Below are positions 44,926 to 53,292 of a DNA stretch of 64,000 nucleotides, in pieces. The translations under genes were made by a program, and so were the position numbers. The notes below the pieces were generated by a model, which saw only the letters and a list, made by a program, of their open reading frames with translations, was not told the DNA's origin and did not search any database. Position 1 is the first letter of the stretch. The number at the start of each line of letters is the position of its first letter. This DNA is from Winogradskyella sp. UBA3174 (lineage in GTDB: Bacteria > Bacteroidota > Bacteroidia > Flavobacteriales > Flavobacteriaceae), in contig NZ_DEXW01000042.1 of NCBI RefSeq assembly GCF_002364335.1, positions 14,803-78,802 of the forward strand. The letters are read 5' to 3'.

Positions 44926-45708
44926 ATGCATAAACTATTTTATTTTGTTTTATTATTTAGTTTTACTTGTTTTGCCCAACAGCAAGTAAAAACAAGTTTT
45001 ATAGATTCAACTAAACTAAATGTCGAAAGCATCTTTGGCATAGACACCTCTGGTACGCTTTATTATACAACAGAAGATAATACCTTTCATAAACAAACAA
45101 AGGACACTACAATTACGTACACTAATTTTCAGTTAAGTAAAATAACAACTGCAAACACATTTAACTCATTAAAAATAAACCTATTTTATGAAGACTTTAA
45201 TACGGTTATTGTTTTAGATAATCGTCTTGCAGAAATTTTTAAAGTAGACTTTAATACTAGTCAACCTTATAAAAACGTAAGTTTTATATCTACTGGTTTT
45301 GATAATATGCTTTGGATATTTAATCAAGATTTACAACAATTAGAATTGTATGATTTTAAAACAAATAAAACCAAATTAAAAACAGTACCAATCCAATCTC
45401 AAATCTTAGATTTAAAAAGCGATTATAATTACTGCTATATGCTAACAGAAAAATACCTGTACATATATAGCTATTTTGGCAGTCTTATAAGCAAGCACAA
45501 AAACGTAGGTTATGAGAAATTAGCCTTTAGCAAAGCACACTTGGTTTTAAGAAAAGAGAATCAACTCTTTATATTACAGAAAAATAAAACAGAAATACGT
45601 CCAATAGTGCTTCCAAATTTGTTAATAAAACAGTTTTTGGTAACCAATGAAACCTTGTATATTTACGACGACGAAATTCTACGTCAATACCAACTAAAAA
45701 CAGAATAA
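44926..45708 (+). CDS. Exported beta-propeller-like protein of unknown function
   Basis: From the ATG at 44926 the protein is 260 residues with a signal peptide (MHKLFYFVLLFSFTCFAQQ); the longer frame would need a TTG start 12 bases upstream. The remainder is a run of beta strands with repeated patterns (FGIDTSGTLYYTTEDNTFHK, FDNMLWIFNQDLQQLELYDF, TNETLYIYDDEILRQYQ), like a propeller of about five or six blades. It is followed after 3 bases by the deoxynucleoside kinase gene, so the two are co-transcribed. I make no functional claim. Confidence 0.72.
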   Translation: MHKLFYFVLLFSFTCFAQQQVKTSFIDSTKLNVESIFGIDTSGTLYYTTEDNTFHKQTKDTTITYTNFQLSKITTANTFNSLKINLFYEDFNTVIVLDNRLAEIFKVDFNTSQPYKNVSFISTGFDNMLWIFNQDLQQLELYDFKTNKTKLKTVPIQSQILDLKSDYNYCYMLTEKYLYIYSYFGSLISKHKNVGYEKLAFSKAHLVLRKENQLFILQKNKTEIRPIVLPNLLIKQFLVTNETLYIYDDEILRQYQLKTE

Positions 45709-45711
45709 ATT

Positions 45712-46326
45712 ATGCATGTTGCTGTTGCAGGAAATATCGGAGCTGGTAAAACTACGCTCACAAAATTACTCGCTAAACATTACAAATGGGAAGCACAATT
45801 AGAAGACGTAGTTGACAATCCGTATTTAGACGATTTTTACAATCAGATGGAGCGTTGGAGTTTTAACTTACAGGTCTATTTTTTAAACAGTAGATTCCGC
45901 CAAGTCAATCAAATTCATAATAGCGGAAAAGACATCATTCAGGACAGAACTATTTATGAAGATGCGCATATTTTTGCACCAAATCTTCATGCGATGGGTT
46001 TAATGACTAATCGTGATTTCGAAAATTACAAGTCCCTTTTTGATCTTATGGAAGGTTTTGTAAAAGGCCCAGATTTACTAATTTACTTACGTAGTTCTAT
46101 TCCAAATCTTGTTGCTCAGATTCACAAACGTGGTCGAGACTATGAAAACTCAATTAGCATTGATTATTTAAGTCGATTAAATGAACGCTATGAAGCTTGG
46201 ATTTCTAAATACAATAAAGGCAATTTATTAATTATAGATGTAGATGATTTAGACTTTGTCACTAATCCTGAAGATTTAGGTAGTATAATCAATAAAATTG
46301 ATGCTCAAATTAACGGGTTATTTTAA
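45712..46326 (+). CDS. Deoxynucleoside kinase (dGK/dAK family)
   Basis: Phosphorylates deoxynucleosides in the salvage pathway. The 204 residues show the P-loop VAGNIGAGKTTLTKLL at the start, the specificity region QDRTIYEDAHIFAPNLHAMG and the lid segment KRGRDYENSISIDYLSRLNE, all typical of the dNK/dGK/dAK family. The C-terminus carries the conserved LLIIDVDDLDFV segment. The preferred base cannot be read reliably. Its stop overlaps the stop of the convergent App1-like gene. Confidence 0.9.
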   Translation: MHVAVAGNIGAGKTTLTKLLAKHYKWEAQLEDVVDNPYLDDFYNQMERWSFNLQVYFLNSRFRQVNQIHNSGKDIIQDRTIYEDAHIFAPNLHAMGLMTNRDFENYKSLFDLMEGFVKGPDLLIYLRSSIPNLVAQIHKRGRDYENSISIDYLSRLNERYEAWISKYNKGNLLIIDVDDLDFVTNPEDLGSIINKIDAQINGLF

Positions 46327-47327
46327 GCAATAAATTTGTGCTTTTTGGCATGTTTTATAGCTTCATCACTGGTTTGAACAATCCGCACAGGAACTGCTTT
46401 ATAATTTTCAAATAAATTAGAGATTTTTTTCATTTTACGCGAGTGGTCAACAGACCTGAGATAAATTGCAGCTATTCTATTCGGAAAGGCTTTGACGACA
46501 TCTAAATAGATGTAAGCATCCTTTTCTCCACAGTCACCAATAAGTATAAACTTTAAATCTACATACGTATTTAAAATATTATATATCTCATGATATTTAT
46601 GTGCTAATTCAGAACGTGGTGTTCTGTCAAATGGGGTTCTTAAATCTCTTAATAATATTGGTCCTTTTGGAAAGTTATTCATTTTAAGAAAGAATTCTAA
46701 ATAACGGTATAAATTCCATGGACTATTGCTTACATAAAAAATAGGATTGGCTTCAGTACAAGATTTTCCATTATGTAATGCGTGATAAAACTCAGCAGAG
46801 CCCTCTAAAGCTTTTCGTTTGTGAGGTGTTTTAAAAAACGTATTTACAATAACACGCCATTTTAAGGTAGATGCTACTCCTGTATGTAAAATTGTATCGT
46901 CAATATCACTTATAACACCAAAGCTAGAATCTATTTTTGGAATGAGCATCTGTCCTAAAAAACAATTTTTAAGTTGAATTTTTCTTGAATCTCTAGTTGA
47001 AGTGTAAGCCACTTCATAAGCCAACCAACCTTCAGTATCTATATGTTCTATTGTATTTTCAGTAGATTCATCTATGAGATAATAGCCCTCAGCATCCGTA
47101 GAACTCTCAATTATTTTACCGTTTGGCAAAGTAATCTTTAATGGTGTATTTCTTATTTCATCTGTTTCAAAACGCTTCCATGAATTCACTAAAAGACTAA
47201 ACCAACTTTTTTTCTCTAAATCTATATCCTCATCTTCTAATGCACGCCCTTTTAAATACAGATGGCTAGCAGTTCCATAAGTCTTAAAGGTTATTATTTG
47301 CAATGGATCTTTATTAAACCAGCTCAA
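46323..47327 (-). CDS. App1-like phosphatase domain protein (DUF2183)
   Basis: A 334-residue cytosolic protein. The N-terminal 130 residues form a beta-rich region (LPNGKIIESSTDAEGYYLID), then a HAD-like domain of the App1/DUF2183 family with the nucleophile motif FGVISDIDDTILHTGVAS, the segment FYVSNSPWNLYRYLEFFLKM, KYHEIYNILNTYVDLKFILI and the distal acidic motif IGDCGEKDAYIYLDVVKAFP. In yeast App1 is a phosphatidate phosphatase; the bacterial substrate is unknown. It is a lone minus-strand gene between plus-strand genes. Confidence 0.88.
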   Translation of the reverse strand: MSWFNKDPLQIITFKTYGTASHLYLKGRALEDEDIDLEKKSWFSLLVNSWKRFETDEIRNTPLKITLPNGKIIESSTDAEGYYLIDESTENTIEHIDTEGWLAYEVAYTSTRDSRKIQLKNCFLGQMLIPKIDSSFGVISDIDDTILHTGVASTLKWRVIVNTFFKTPHKRKALEGSAEFYHALHNGKSCTEANPIFYVSNSPWNLYRYLEFFLKMNNFPKGPILLRDLRTPFDRTPRSELAHKYHEIYNILNTYVDLKFILIGDCGEKDAYIYLDVVKAFPNRIAAIYLRSVDHSRKMKKISNLFENYKAVPVRIVQTSDEAIKHAKKHKFIA

Positions 47328-47497
47328 CTATTTTACGTTTTAAAATTCAAGTTACTAAAAACCACAACTAATCGTCAACCTTAAAACACTAAAGATTAAT
47401 CTTAAATGTTAAATGTTTAAAAGTTCATTTATTTTCAATGATTTTCAGAGTATTTTAGTGAAATGATTCTTATTTAATCTAAAAAACCAACCAACTC

Positions 47498-50080
47498 ATG
47501 AAATCAAAGATTAACGACTCCTTAAGTATTCCCAAGAAAATAAATAAAAATTTACTCATCCTTTTAATTTTCGCATTATCCCTGAGCTTTATTACTGCTC
47601 AAAACAATGATTATAATAAAACACCAACTCCTAACTACAGGGCTGCAGCCAAGTTCTCACCAACAAATCTAGGAAAACTTGTACACTCTACCTCTGTTAG
47701 ACCACGTTGGTTAAAAAACGGTAACCGTTTTTGGTATCAGTACAAAACAACGGAAGGCTCTAACTATTATATGGTTGATGCTGACAAACGTTCAAAAAAA
47801 GAATTATTTGACAACGAAAAAATGGCACAATGGCTTACTGAGATGACTAAGGATCCTTATGATGCTAAGCATTTACCTAAATTTGATTTTAAGTTTGTAA
47901 AAAACGAGACCGCAATTAGGTTCTACGTCACATCAACCGAAAAGGTTGAAGAAGAGAAAAAGGACAATGATGCTATAATTGAAACAGATTCGACAAAGAC
48001 AGATTCGACAAAGACAAAGAAAAAGAGTAAACCTAAAATGGTAAACAAAGTCTTTCATTTAGAATATATACTTGGCAGCAATTCATTAACCGTTTTAGAT
48101 AATAAGAAGAAAGAAAAAGAAAGTTGGAAAATGTGGGCTAATGTAGCACCAGATAGCTCTGTTGTTTTATTCTCTAAACATTACAATTTGTATTGGATGG
48201 ATAAAGAAAACTTCTTAAAAGCTGTTGAAGATGAAAAAGACACAACAATAGTTGAAAACCAATGGACCAAAGATGGTGAGCTTTATAATTCTTATGGAGG
48301 AGGAAGCGGAAGAGGAGAAACTAACGAGTCTATGAAAAAAAACAAAGACAAACGTAAACGGGTATTCGGTGTTTGGTCTCACGACTCTAAGAAATTTGTT
48401 TTTCAACGCTCAGACTCAAGACATATTAATGATCTCTGGGTTATTAATACAACTTCTGGTAAAAGACCAACCTTAGAGACTTACAAATATCATATGCCAG
48501 GTGAAGATGAGTTTTTTAAGACTGAACTTCATGTTTTTGACATACCATCAAAAAGTAGTCTTTTAGTTAAATTAGATACTATAGCCCAACAAGGTGTTCA
48601 GGTTTATAGAGAACCCTTAAAGAAATCTAACTTTGATGATGACTTCAGACCTTCATTATTACTTTCTAAAAAAGGTAAAATCTATTATAACACCATCAGT
48701 AGAGATCGTAAAAAATTAGACATCTGTGTTGCAGACATAAATACAGGCGAAACCAAAGTATTAATAGAGGAACGTTTCAATACTTATATTGAATCGAGAC
48801 CATTGGTTTTAATGAATGATGAAAGTGAAATGTTGCACTGGGCTGAGCGTTCTGGTTGGGCACACTATTATTTATATGACACCGAAGGTAATTTAAAGAA
48901 TCAAGTTACTAAAGGCGCTTTCCATGTAGAACAAGCAATAGGAGTAGATGAAAAGTCCCGAACATTATTCTTTTCTGCACACGGTATTCCTAAAGATCAA
49001 GACCCATATTATGAGCACATGTATAAAATTAACTTAAATGGCGCTGGACTTAAAGCGCTTAATCCAGGTGATTTTAATGCCTCTGGCAATATGGCAGATT
49101 CTAATAGTTTCTTTGTGAGTAACTATTCTAGGGTAAACTCAATTCCAAAATCCGAATTAAGAAATAGCGATGGTAAGGTTGTAATGCAACTAGAAGAAGG
49201 GGATTTATCTCAATTAATGGCAGCTGGATACAAGTTTCCTGAAACTTTTAAAATGAAAGCTGACGATGGTATTACAGATATATACGGAGTGATGTATAAA
49301 CCATTTGATATGGATTCTACAAAAAAATATCCGTTATTAGAATATGTCTATCCTGGTCCTCAAACTGAAGCTGTAAACAAATCGTTTTCTTTTCGCATGG
49401 ATAGATTAGATAGAATGGCTCAAGTTGGTTTCGTAGTTGTTACTATGGGTAATCGCGGTGGGCATCCAGACCGTTCTAAATGGTATCATAATTATGGCTA
49501 TGGTAATTTAAGAGATTATGGCTTGGCTGACAAAAGACATGTTGCGGAACAATTAGCTGATAAACATGATTTTATTGATATTGAAAAGGTTGGAATTTAT
49601 GGACATTCTGGTGGTGGTTTTATGTCTACTGCTGCAATGCTAGTATATCCAGATTTCTTTAAAGCTGCTGTTTCTTCAGCAGGTAATCATGATAATGCGA
49701 TTTACAATAGTTGGTGGAGCGAAACGCATCATGGAGTTATGGAAGAAGCGGATGATGATGGTAATGTGAAATATAAATACATGATTGATAATAACCAGTC
49801 GCTAGCCAAAAACTTAAAAGGTAAATTGATGCTAATTACAGGAGATGTAGATAATAATGTACATCCTGGAGGAACTATAAGAATGGCAAACGAGCTGATA
49901 AAGGCCAACAAACGTTTCGACTTTATGCTAATGCCAGGTCAGCGCCATGGTTTTGGAAAAATGACAGAATACTCATTCTGGTTGCGTGCAGACCATTTTA
50001 GTAAACACTTTCTAGGTGTTGAAGCCTCTAATGTAGATATTACAGAAATGAATAGAGATAAGCCTAAGAGTAAGTCGTAA
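47498..50080 (+). CDS. S9 family prolyl peptidase (dipeptidyl-peptidase IV-like), exported
   Basis: An 860-residue exported serine peptidase. After the signal segment (IFALSLSFITAQNNDYNKTP) lies a long beta-propeller domain (about 50-590), then the alpha/beta hydrolase catalytic domain (about 600-860). The nucleophile is in KVGIYGHSGGGFMSTAAMLV, the Asp in TGDVDNNVHPGG and the His in MLMPGQRHGFGKM, the DPP-IV triad order. A 15-bp exact tandem duplication in the propeller codes for TDSTK twice. It may degrade extracellular proline-containing peptides. Confidence 0.93.
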   Translation: MKSKINDSLSIPKKINKNLLILLIFALSLSFITAQNNDYNKTPTPNYRAAAKFSPTNLGKLVHSTSVRPRWLKNGNRFWYQYKTTEGSNYYMVDADKRSKKELFDNEKMAQWLTEMTKDPYDAKHLPKFDFKFVKNETAIRFYVTSTEKVEEEKKDNDAIIETDSTKTDSTKTKKKSKPKMVNKVFHLEYILGSNSLTVLDNKKKEKESWKMWANVAPDSSVVLFSKHYNLYWMDKENFLKAVEDEKDTTIVENQWTKDGELYNSYGGGSGRGETNESMKKNKDKRKRVFGVWSHDSKKFVFQRSDSRHINDLWVINTTSGKRPTLETYKYHMPGEDEFFKTELHVFDIPSKSSLLVKLDTIAQQGVQVYREPLKKSNFDDDFRPSLLLSKKGKIYYNTISRDRKKLDICVADINTGETKVLIEERFNTYIESRPLVLMNDESEMLHWAERSGWAHYYLYDTEGNLKNQVTKGAFHVEQAIGVDEKSRTLFFSAHGIPKDQDPYYEHMYKINLNGAGLKALNPGDFNASGNMADSNSFFVSNYSRVNSIPKSELRNSDGKVVMQLEEGDLSQLMAAGYKFPETFKMKADDGITDIYGVMYKPFDMDSTKKYPLLEYVYPGPQTEAVNKSFSFRMDRLDRMAQVGFVVVTMGNRGGHPDRSKWYHNYGYGNLRDYGLADKRHVAEQLADKHDFIDIEKVGIYGHSGGGFMSTAAMLVYPDFFKAAVSSAGNHDNAIYNSWWSETHHGVMEEADDDGNVKYKYMIDNNQSLAKNLKGKLMLITGDVDNNVHPGGTIRMANELIKANKRFDFMLMPGQRHGFGKMTEYSFWLRADHFSKHFLGVEASNVDITEMNRDKPKSKS
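47984..48013 (+). repeat. 15-bp exact tandem duplication inside the S9 peptidase gene
   Basis: Two exact copies of the 15-mer that begins ACAGATTC and ends ACAAAG, coding TDSTK twice in a charged loop. Slippage-type in-frame repeat. Confidence 0.85.
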
Positions 50081-50099
50081 ATAGAAAAATATAGACACA

Positions 50100-50130
50100 A
50101 AAAAACCACGCTACTTAGCGTGGTTTTTTA
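50100..50130. terminator. Bidirectional terminator between the S9 peptidase and hppA
   Basis: Stem AACCACGCT (50104-50112) / AGCGTGGTT (50117-50125) with flanking A and T runs on the two sides. Confidence 0.85.
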
Positions 50131-50147
50131 TTTATAATTTCTAAGGC

Positions 50148-52568
50148 TTATCCTTTAGTAATATCCATTTTTTCAATCACCTTTTCAACTTCACCAGCTT
50201 CATTGGTTAGTGTTGCTTCAAAAGCTTTTAATTCTTTTTCTACTTCAGCTTTAGTCCCTTCAAAAATAATAGTTTCAGAAACTTTTTCACCTTTAATAGT
50301 TGTAGAATAATCTACTGTTGCTTTTGCTAAGTCTTTAGAATTAACAGTCATTTCAATTGATGCTTCATCTTCAATACTTGTTAATACTGTTTCTTCACCG
50401 TGACCACCTAATATTGGCGCAATAACTAAACCGATAAGACAAGTTAACTTAATTAAGATATTCATTGAAGGACCAGACGTATCTTTAAATGGATCACCAA
50501 CTGTATCTCCAGTTACTGCTGCTTTATGTGCATCACTTCCTTTGTAAGTCATAACTCCATTAATCTCAACACCAGCTTCGAAAGATTTCTTAGCGTTATC
50601 CCAAGCTCCACCAGCGTTATTCTGGAAGATTGCCCATAGTACACCAGAAACTGTAACACCTGCCATATAACCACCTAACATTTCAGCAACCAACATGTTA
50701 TTATCTTGATAAACTAATTTACCAACTAAGACAACGAGTATTGGAAACCCAATCGTTAAAAGACCTGGTAACATCATTTCTTTTAAAGAGGCTTTTGTAG
50801 AAATAGCTACACACTTATCGTATTCTGGTTTTCCAGTACCTTCCATAATTCCTGGAATTTCTTTAAACTGCCTTACCACTTCATTTACCATTTCCATAGC
50901 AGCTTTACCAACGGCATTCATAGCTAATGCAGAAAATACAACTGGCACCATACCACCAACAAATAGCATTGCTAATACTGGCGCTTTAAATATGTTAATC
51001 CCATCAATACCTGTAAATGTTACATAAGCAGCAAATAAAGCTAAAGATGTTAATGCCGCAGATGCAATAGCAAAACCTTTACCTGTTGCGGCCGTTGTAT
51101 TACCAACAGCATCTAAAATATCTGTACGCTCTCTTACTATTGGTTCTTGCTCACTCATTTCTGCAATACCACCAGCATTATCAGCAATTGGTCCAAAAGC
51201 ATCAATGGCTAATTGCATAGCAGTTGTTGCCATCATTGCAGAAGCGGCTAAAGCAACGCCATAAAATCCAGCTAAAGCATATGATGCCCATATTGCGGCA
51301 GCAAATAATAAAACAGAAGAGAACGTAGATATCATACCAGTAGCTAAACCAGCAATAATGTTAGTTCCTGCTCCTGTACTTGATTGTTGTACAATTTTTA
51401 AAACTGGCTTAGAGCCTAATCCTGTGTAGTATTCAGTAAATGCAGAGATACCTGCACCTACAACTAAACCAACTAAACAGGCATAAAACACACGCATTGA
51501 AGAAATATCTTGAAGACCTTCACCGTAGAAATTCATTTGCATTGTTTCTGGCAACATCCAAGTTACTAATCCGAAACATGCGGCAGCAACCATTAATATA
51601 GATGCCCAGTTTCCTATGTTTAATGCTCTTTGTACATCTGCTTCTTTTGCATCGTTAGATGAAATTTTAACTAATAAAGTTCCGATAAGAGAAATAATAA
51701 TTCCTACGCCTGCAATAGACATTGGTAATAGAATTGGTCCAATACCACCAAAAGCATCTTGAATTGCTCCTCCCATATCCTTAATAACATAGTTACCTAA
51801 AACCATTGCCGCTAAAACTGTCGCTACATAAGATCCGAATAAATCGGCTCCCATACCTGCTACATCACCAACATTATCACCAACATTATCAGCAATTGTT
51901 GCTGGGTTTCTTGGATCATCTTCAGGGATATCAGCTTGTACTTTACCAGCTAAATCAGCACCAACATCAGCAGCCTTCGTATAAATACCACCACCAACTC
52001 TTGCAAACAAAGCAATAGATTCAGCTCCTAATGAGAAACCAGCTAATGCCTCTAAAACGATAGTCATATCACCAGTGTTAGTCCATTCGCTTCCCATAAA
52101 TACTTTATAGAATATAATAAAGAAAAGAGTTAAACCTAATACAGCTAAACCTGCAACGCCAAGTCCCATAACAGTACCACCACCAAAAGATACTTTTAAA
52201 GCATTTGGCAAACTCGTTTTTGCAGCTTGTGTTGTTCTAACATTTGTTTTGGTTGCAATTTTCATTCCCATGTTTCCTGCAAAAGCAGAAAAAATAGCTC
52301 CAATAATAAAAGCAACTACAATTAAATACGTACTATCCATATAAAAAGCAATACCAGCTAATACAAGACTTGCTCCTACAACGAAGAATGTTAATAAACG
52401 GTATTCTGCATTTAAGAATGCCAGTGCGCCTTCGTAGATATGATCTGAAATTTCTTTCATTTTACCATCTCCAGCATCTTGTTTCATAACCCATGATTTC
52501 TTTATAACCATGTAAATTAATCCTAAAATCGCCAAAGCTATTGGCATATAAATCATAAGTGACTCCAT
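50148..52568 (-). CDS. hppA: Membrane-bound ion-pumping pyrophosphatase
   Basis: Integral membrane protein of about 16 helices that uses pyrophosphate to pump H+ or Na+. The substrate-binding loop contains ADVGADLAGKVQADIPEDD and IADNVGDNVGDVAGMGAD. At the position that separates subfamilies the sequence reads GNTTAATGKG, with Ala where potassium-independent enzymes have Lys, so a potassium-dependent type is predicted. Ion specificity (Na+ or H+) is not decided. It is 806 residues, about 80 longer than usual at the C-terminus (after LVIAPILGGHGEE), an extra charged domain that should face the periplasm. Confidence 0.93.
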   Translation of the reverse strand: MESLMIYMPIALAILGLIYMVIKKSWVMKQDAGDGKMKEISDHIYEGALAFLNAEYRLLTFFVVGASLVLAGIAFYMDSTYLIVVAFIIGAIFSAFAGNMGMKIATKTNVRTTQAAKTSLPNALKVSFGGGTVMGLGVAGLAVLGLTLFFIIFYKVFMGSEWTNTGDMTIVLEALAGFSLGAESIALFARVGGGIYTKAADVGADLAGKVQADIPEDDPRNPATIADNVGDNVGDVAGMGADLFGSYVATVLAAMVLGNYVIKDMGGAIQDAFGGIGPILLPMSIAGVGIIISLIGTLLVKISSNDAKEADVQRALNIGNWASILMVAAACFGLVTWMLPETMQMNFYGEGLQDISSMRVFYACLVGLVVGAGISAFTEYYTGLGSKPVLKIVQQSSTGAGTNIIAGLATGMISTFSSVLLFAAAIWASYALAGFYGVALAASAMMATTAMQLAIDAFGPIADNAGGIAEMSEQEPIVRERTDILDAVGNTTAATGKGFAIASAALTSLALFAAYVTFTGIDGINIFKAPVLAMLFVGGMVPVVFSALAMNAVGKAAMEMVNEVVRQFKEIPGIMEGTGKPEYDKCVAISTKASLKEMMLPGLLTIGFPILVVLVGKLVYQDNNMLVAEMLGGYMAGVTVSGVLWAIFQNNAGGAWDNAKKSFEAGVEINGVMTYKGSDAHKAAVTGDTVGDPFKDTSGPSMNILIKLTCLIGLVIAPILGGHGEETVLTSIEDEASIEMTVNSKDLAKATVDYSTTIKGEKVSETIIFEGTKAEVEKELKAFEATLTNEAGEVEKVIEKMDITKG

Positions 52569-52630
52569 ATATTATTTTTTATTTTGATTAGTTTTTTGCT
52601 GGGCAAAAATAACAAAATAGACGAGAATAG

Positions 52631-52660
52631 AAAAACCCTTTGTCGAGTAATCACAAAGGG
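52631..52660 (-). terminator. Terminator after ppa
   Basis: Minus-strand stem from CCCTTTGT (52636-52643) and ACAAAGGG (52653-52660), followed by five T. It separates ppa from hppA, so the two pyrophosphatase genes are separate units. Confidence 0.8.
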
Positions 52661-52688
52661 CCTTTTAATTATTAGAAAATTATAGCCT

Positions 52689-53216
52689 TTAGATGCTAAA
52701 ATCATCGTTAGTTTTGTGCTCGCTAGACTCGTATCTCTCTATACATTTATTAAGAATATCGTAAGCTTCGTTTGCATTTCCCCAACCACCAACATCTACT
52801 TTCTTTTTTTCTAAATCTTTATAAACTTGAAAAAAGTGTTCAATCTCTTTAATTTGATGTGGATTCATATCAGACAAATCATTAAGGCTATTCCAAATAG
52901 GGTCTGAAACTGGTACACAAATCACTTTTTCATCTGGCCCTTTTTCATCAGCCATATGGAATACTCCAATTGGCTTCACTTCTACCACACACATTGGAAA
53001 CGTAGGCTCACCACCTAATACCAAAACATCCAATGGGTCACCATCTAATGCTAAAGTTTCTGGGATAAAACCATAATCTGCTGGATACATCATTGATGAA
53101 AAGAGCATTCTATCGAAGCGGATTTTCTTTAAATCGAAATCATACTCGTATTTGTTACGGCTTCCTTTTGGAATTTCTATAAGTACATCGAAGGTTAATT
53201 TTCCTGTTGGTGTCAT
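52689..53216 (-). CDS. ppa: Soluble inorganic pyrophosphatase (family I)
   Basis: Hydrolyses pyrophosphate in the cytoplasm. The 175 residues carry the family signature LALDGDPLDVLVLG (metal-binding Asp cluster), with VLIEIPKGSRNKYEYDFDLK near the N-terminus and MYPADYGFIPETLALDGDP. It lies directly upstream of hppA, so the cell has both a wasteful soluble and an energy-conserving membrane enzyme for the same substrate side by side, a regular arrangement in Flavobacteriia. Confidence 0.95.
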   Translation of the reverse strand: MTPTGKLTFDVLIEIPKGSRNKYEYDFDLKKIRFDRMLFSSMMYPADYGFIPETLALDGDPLDVLVLGGEPTFPMCVVEVKPIGVFHMADEKGPDEKVICVPVSDPIWNSLNDLSDMNPHQIKEIEHFFQVYKDLEKKKVDVGGWGNANEAYDILNKCIERYESSEHKTNDDFSI

Positions 53217-53292
53217 ATCTATTTTTTTTTAAAAAAGGGACGCAAATATAATGCAATGCTTTTCTACAGCCAAAGTAAACGTGAGTGATTGC

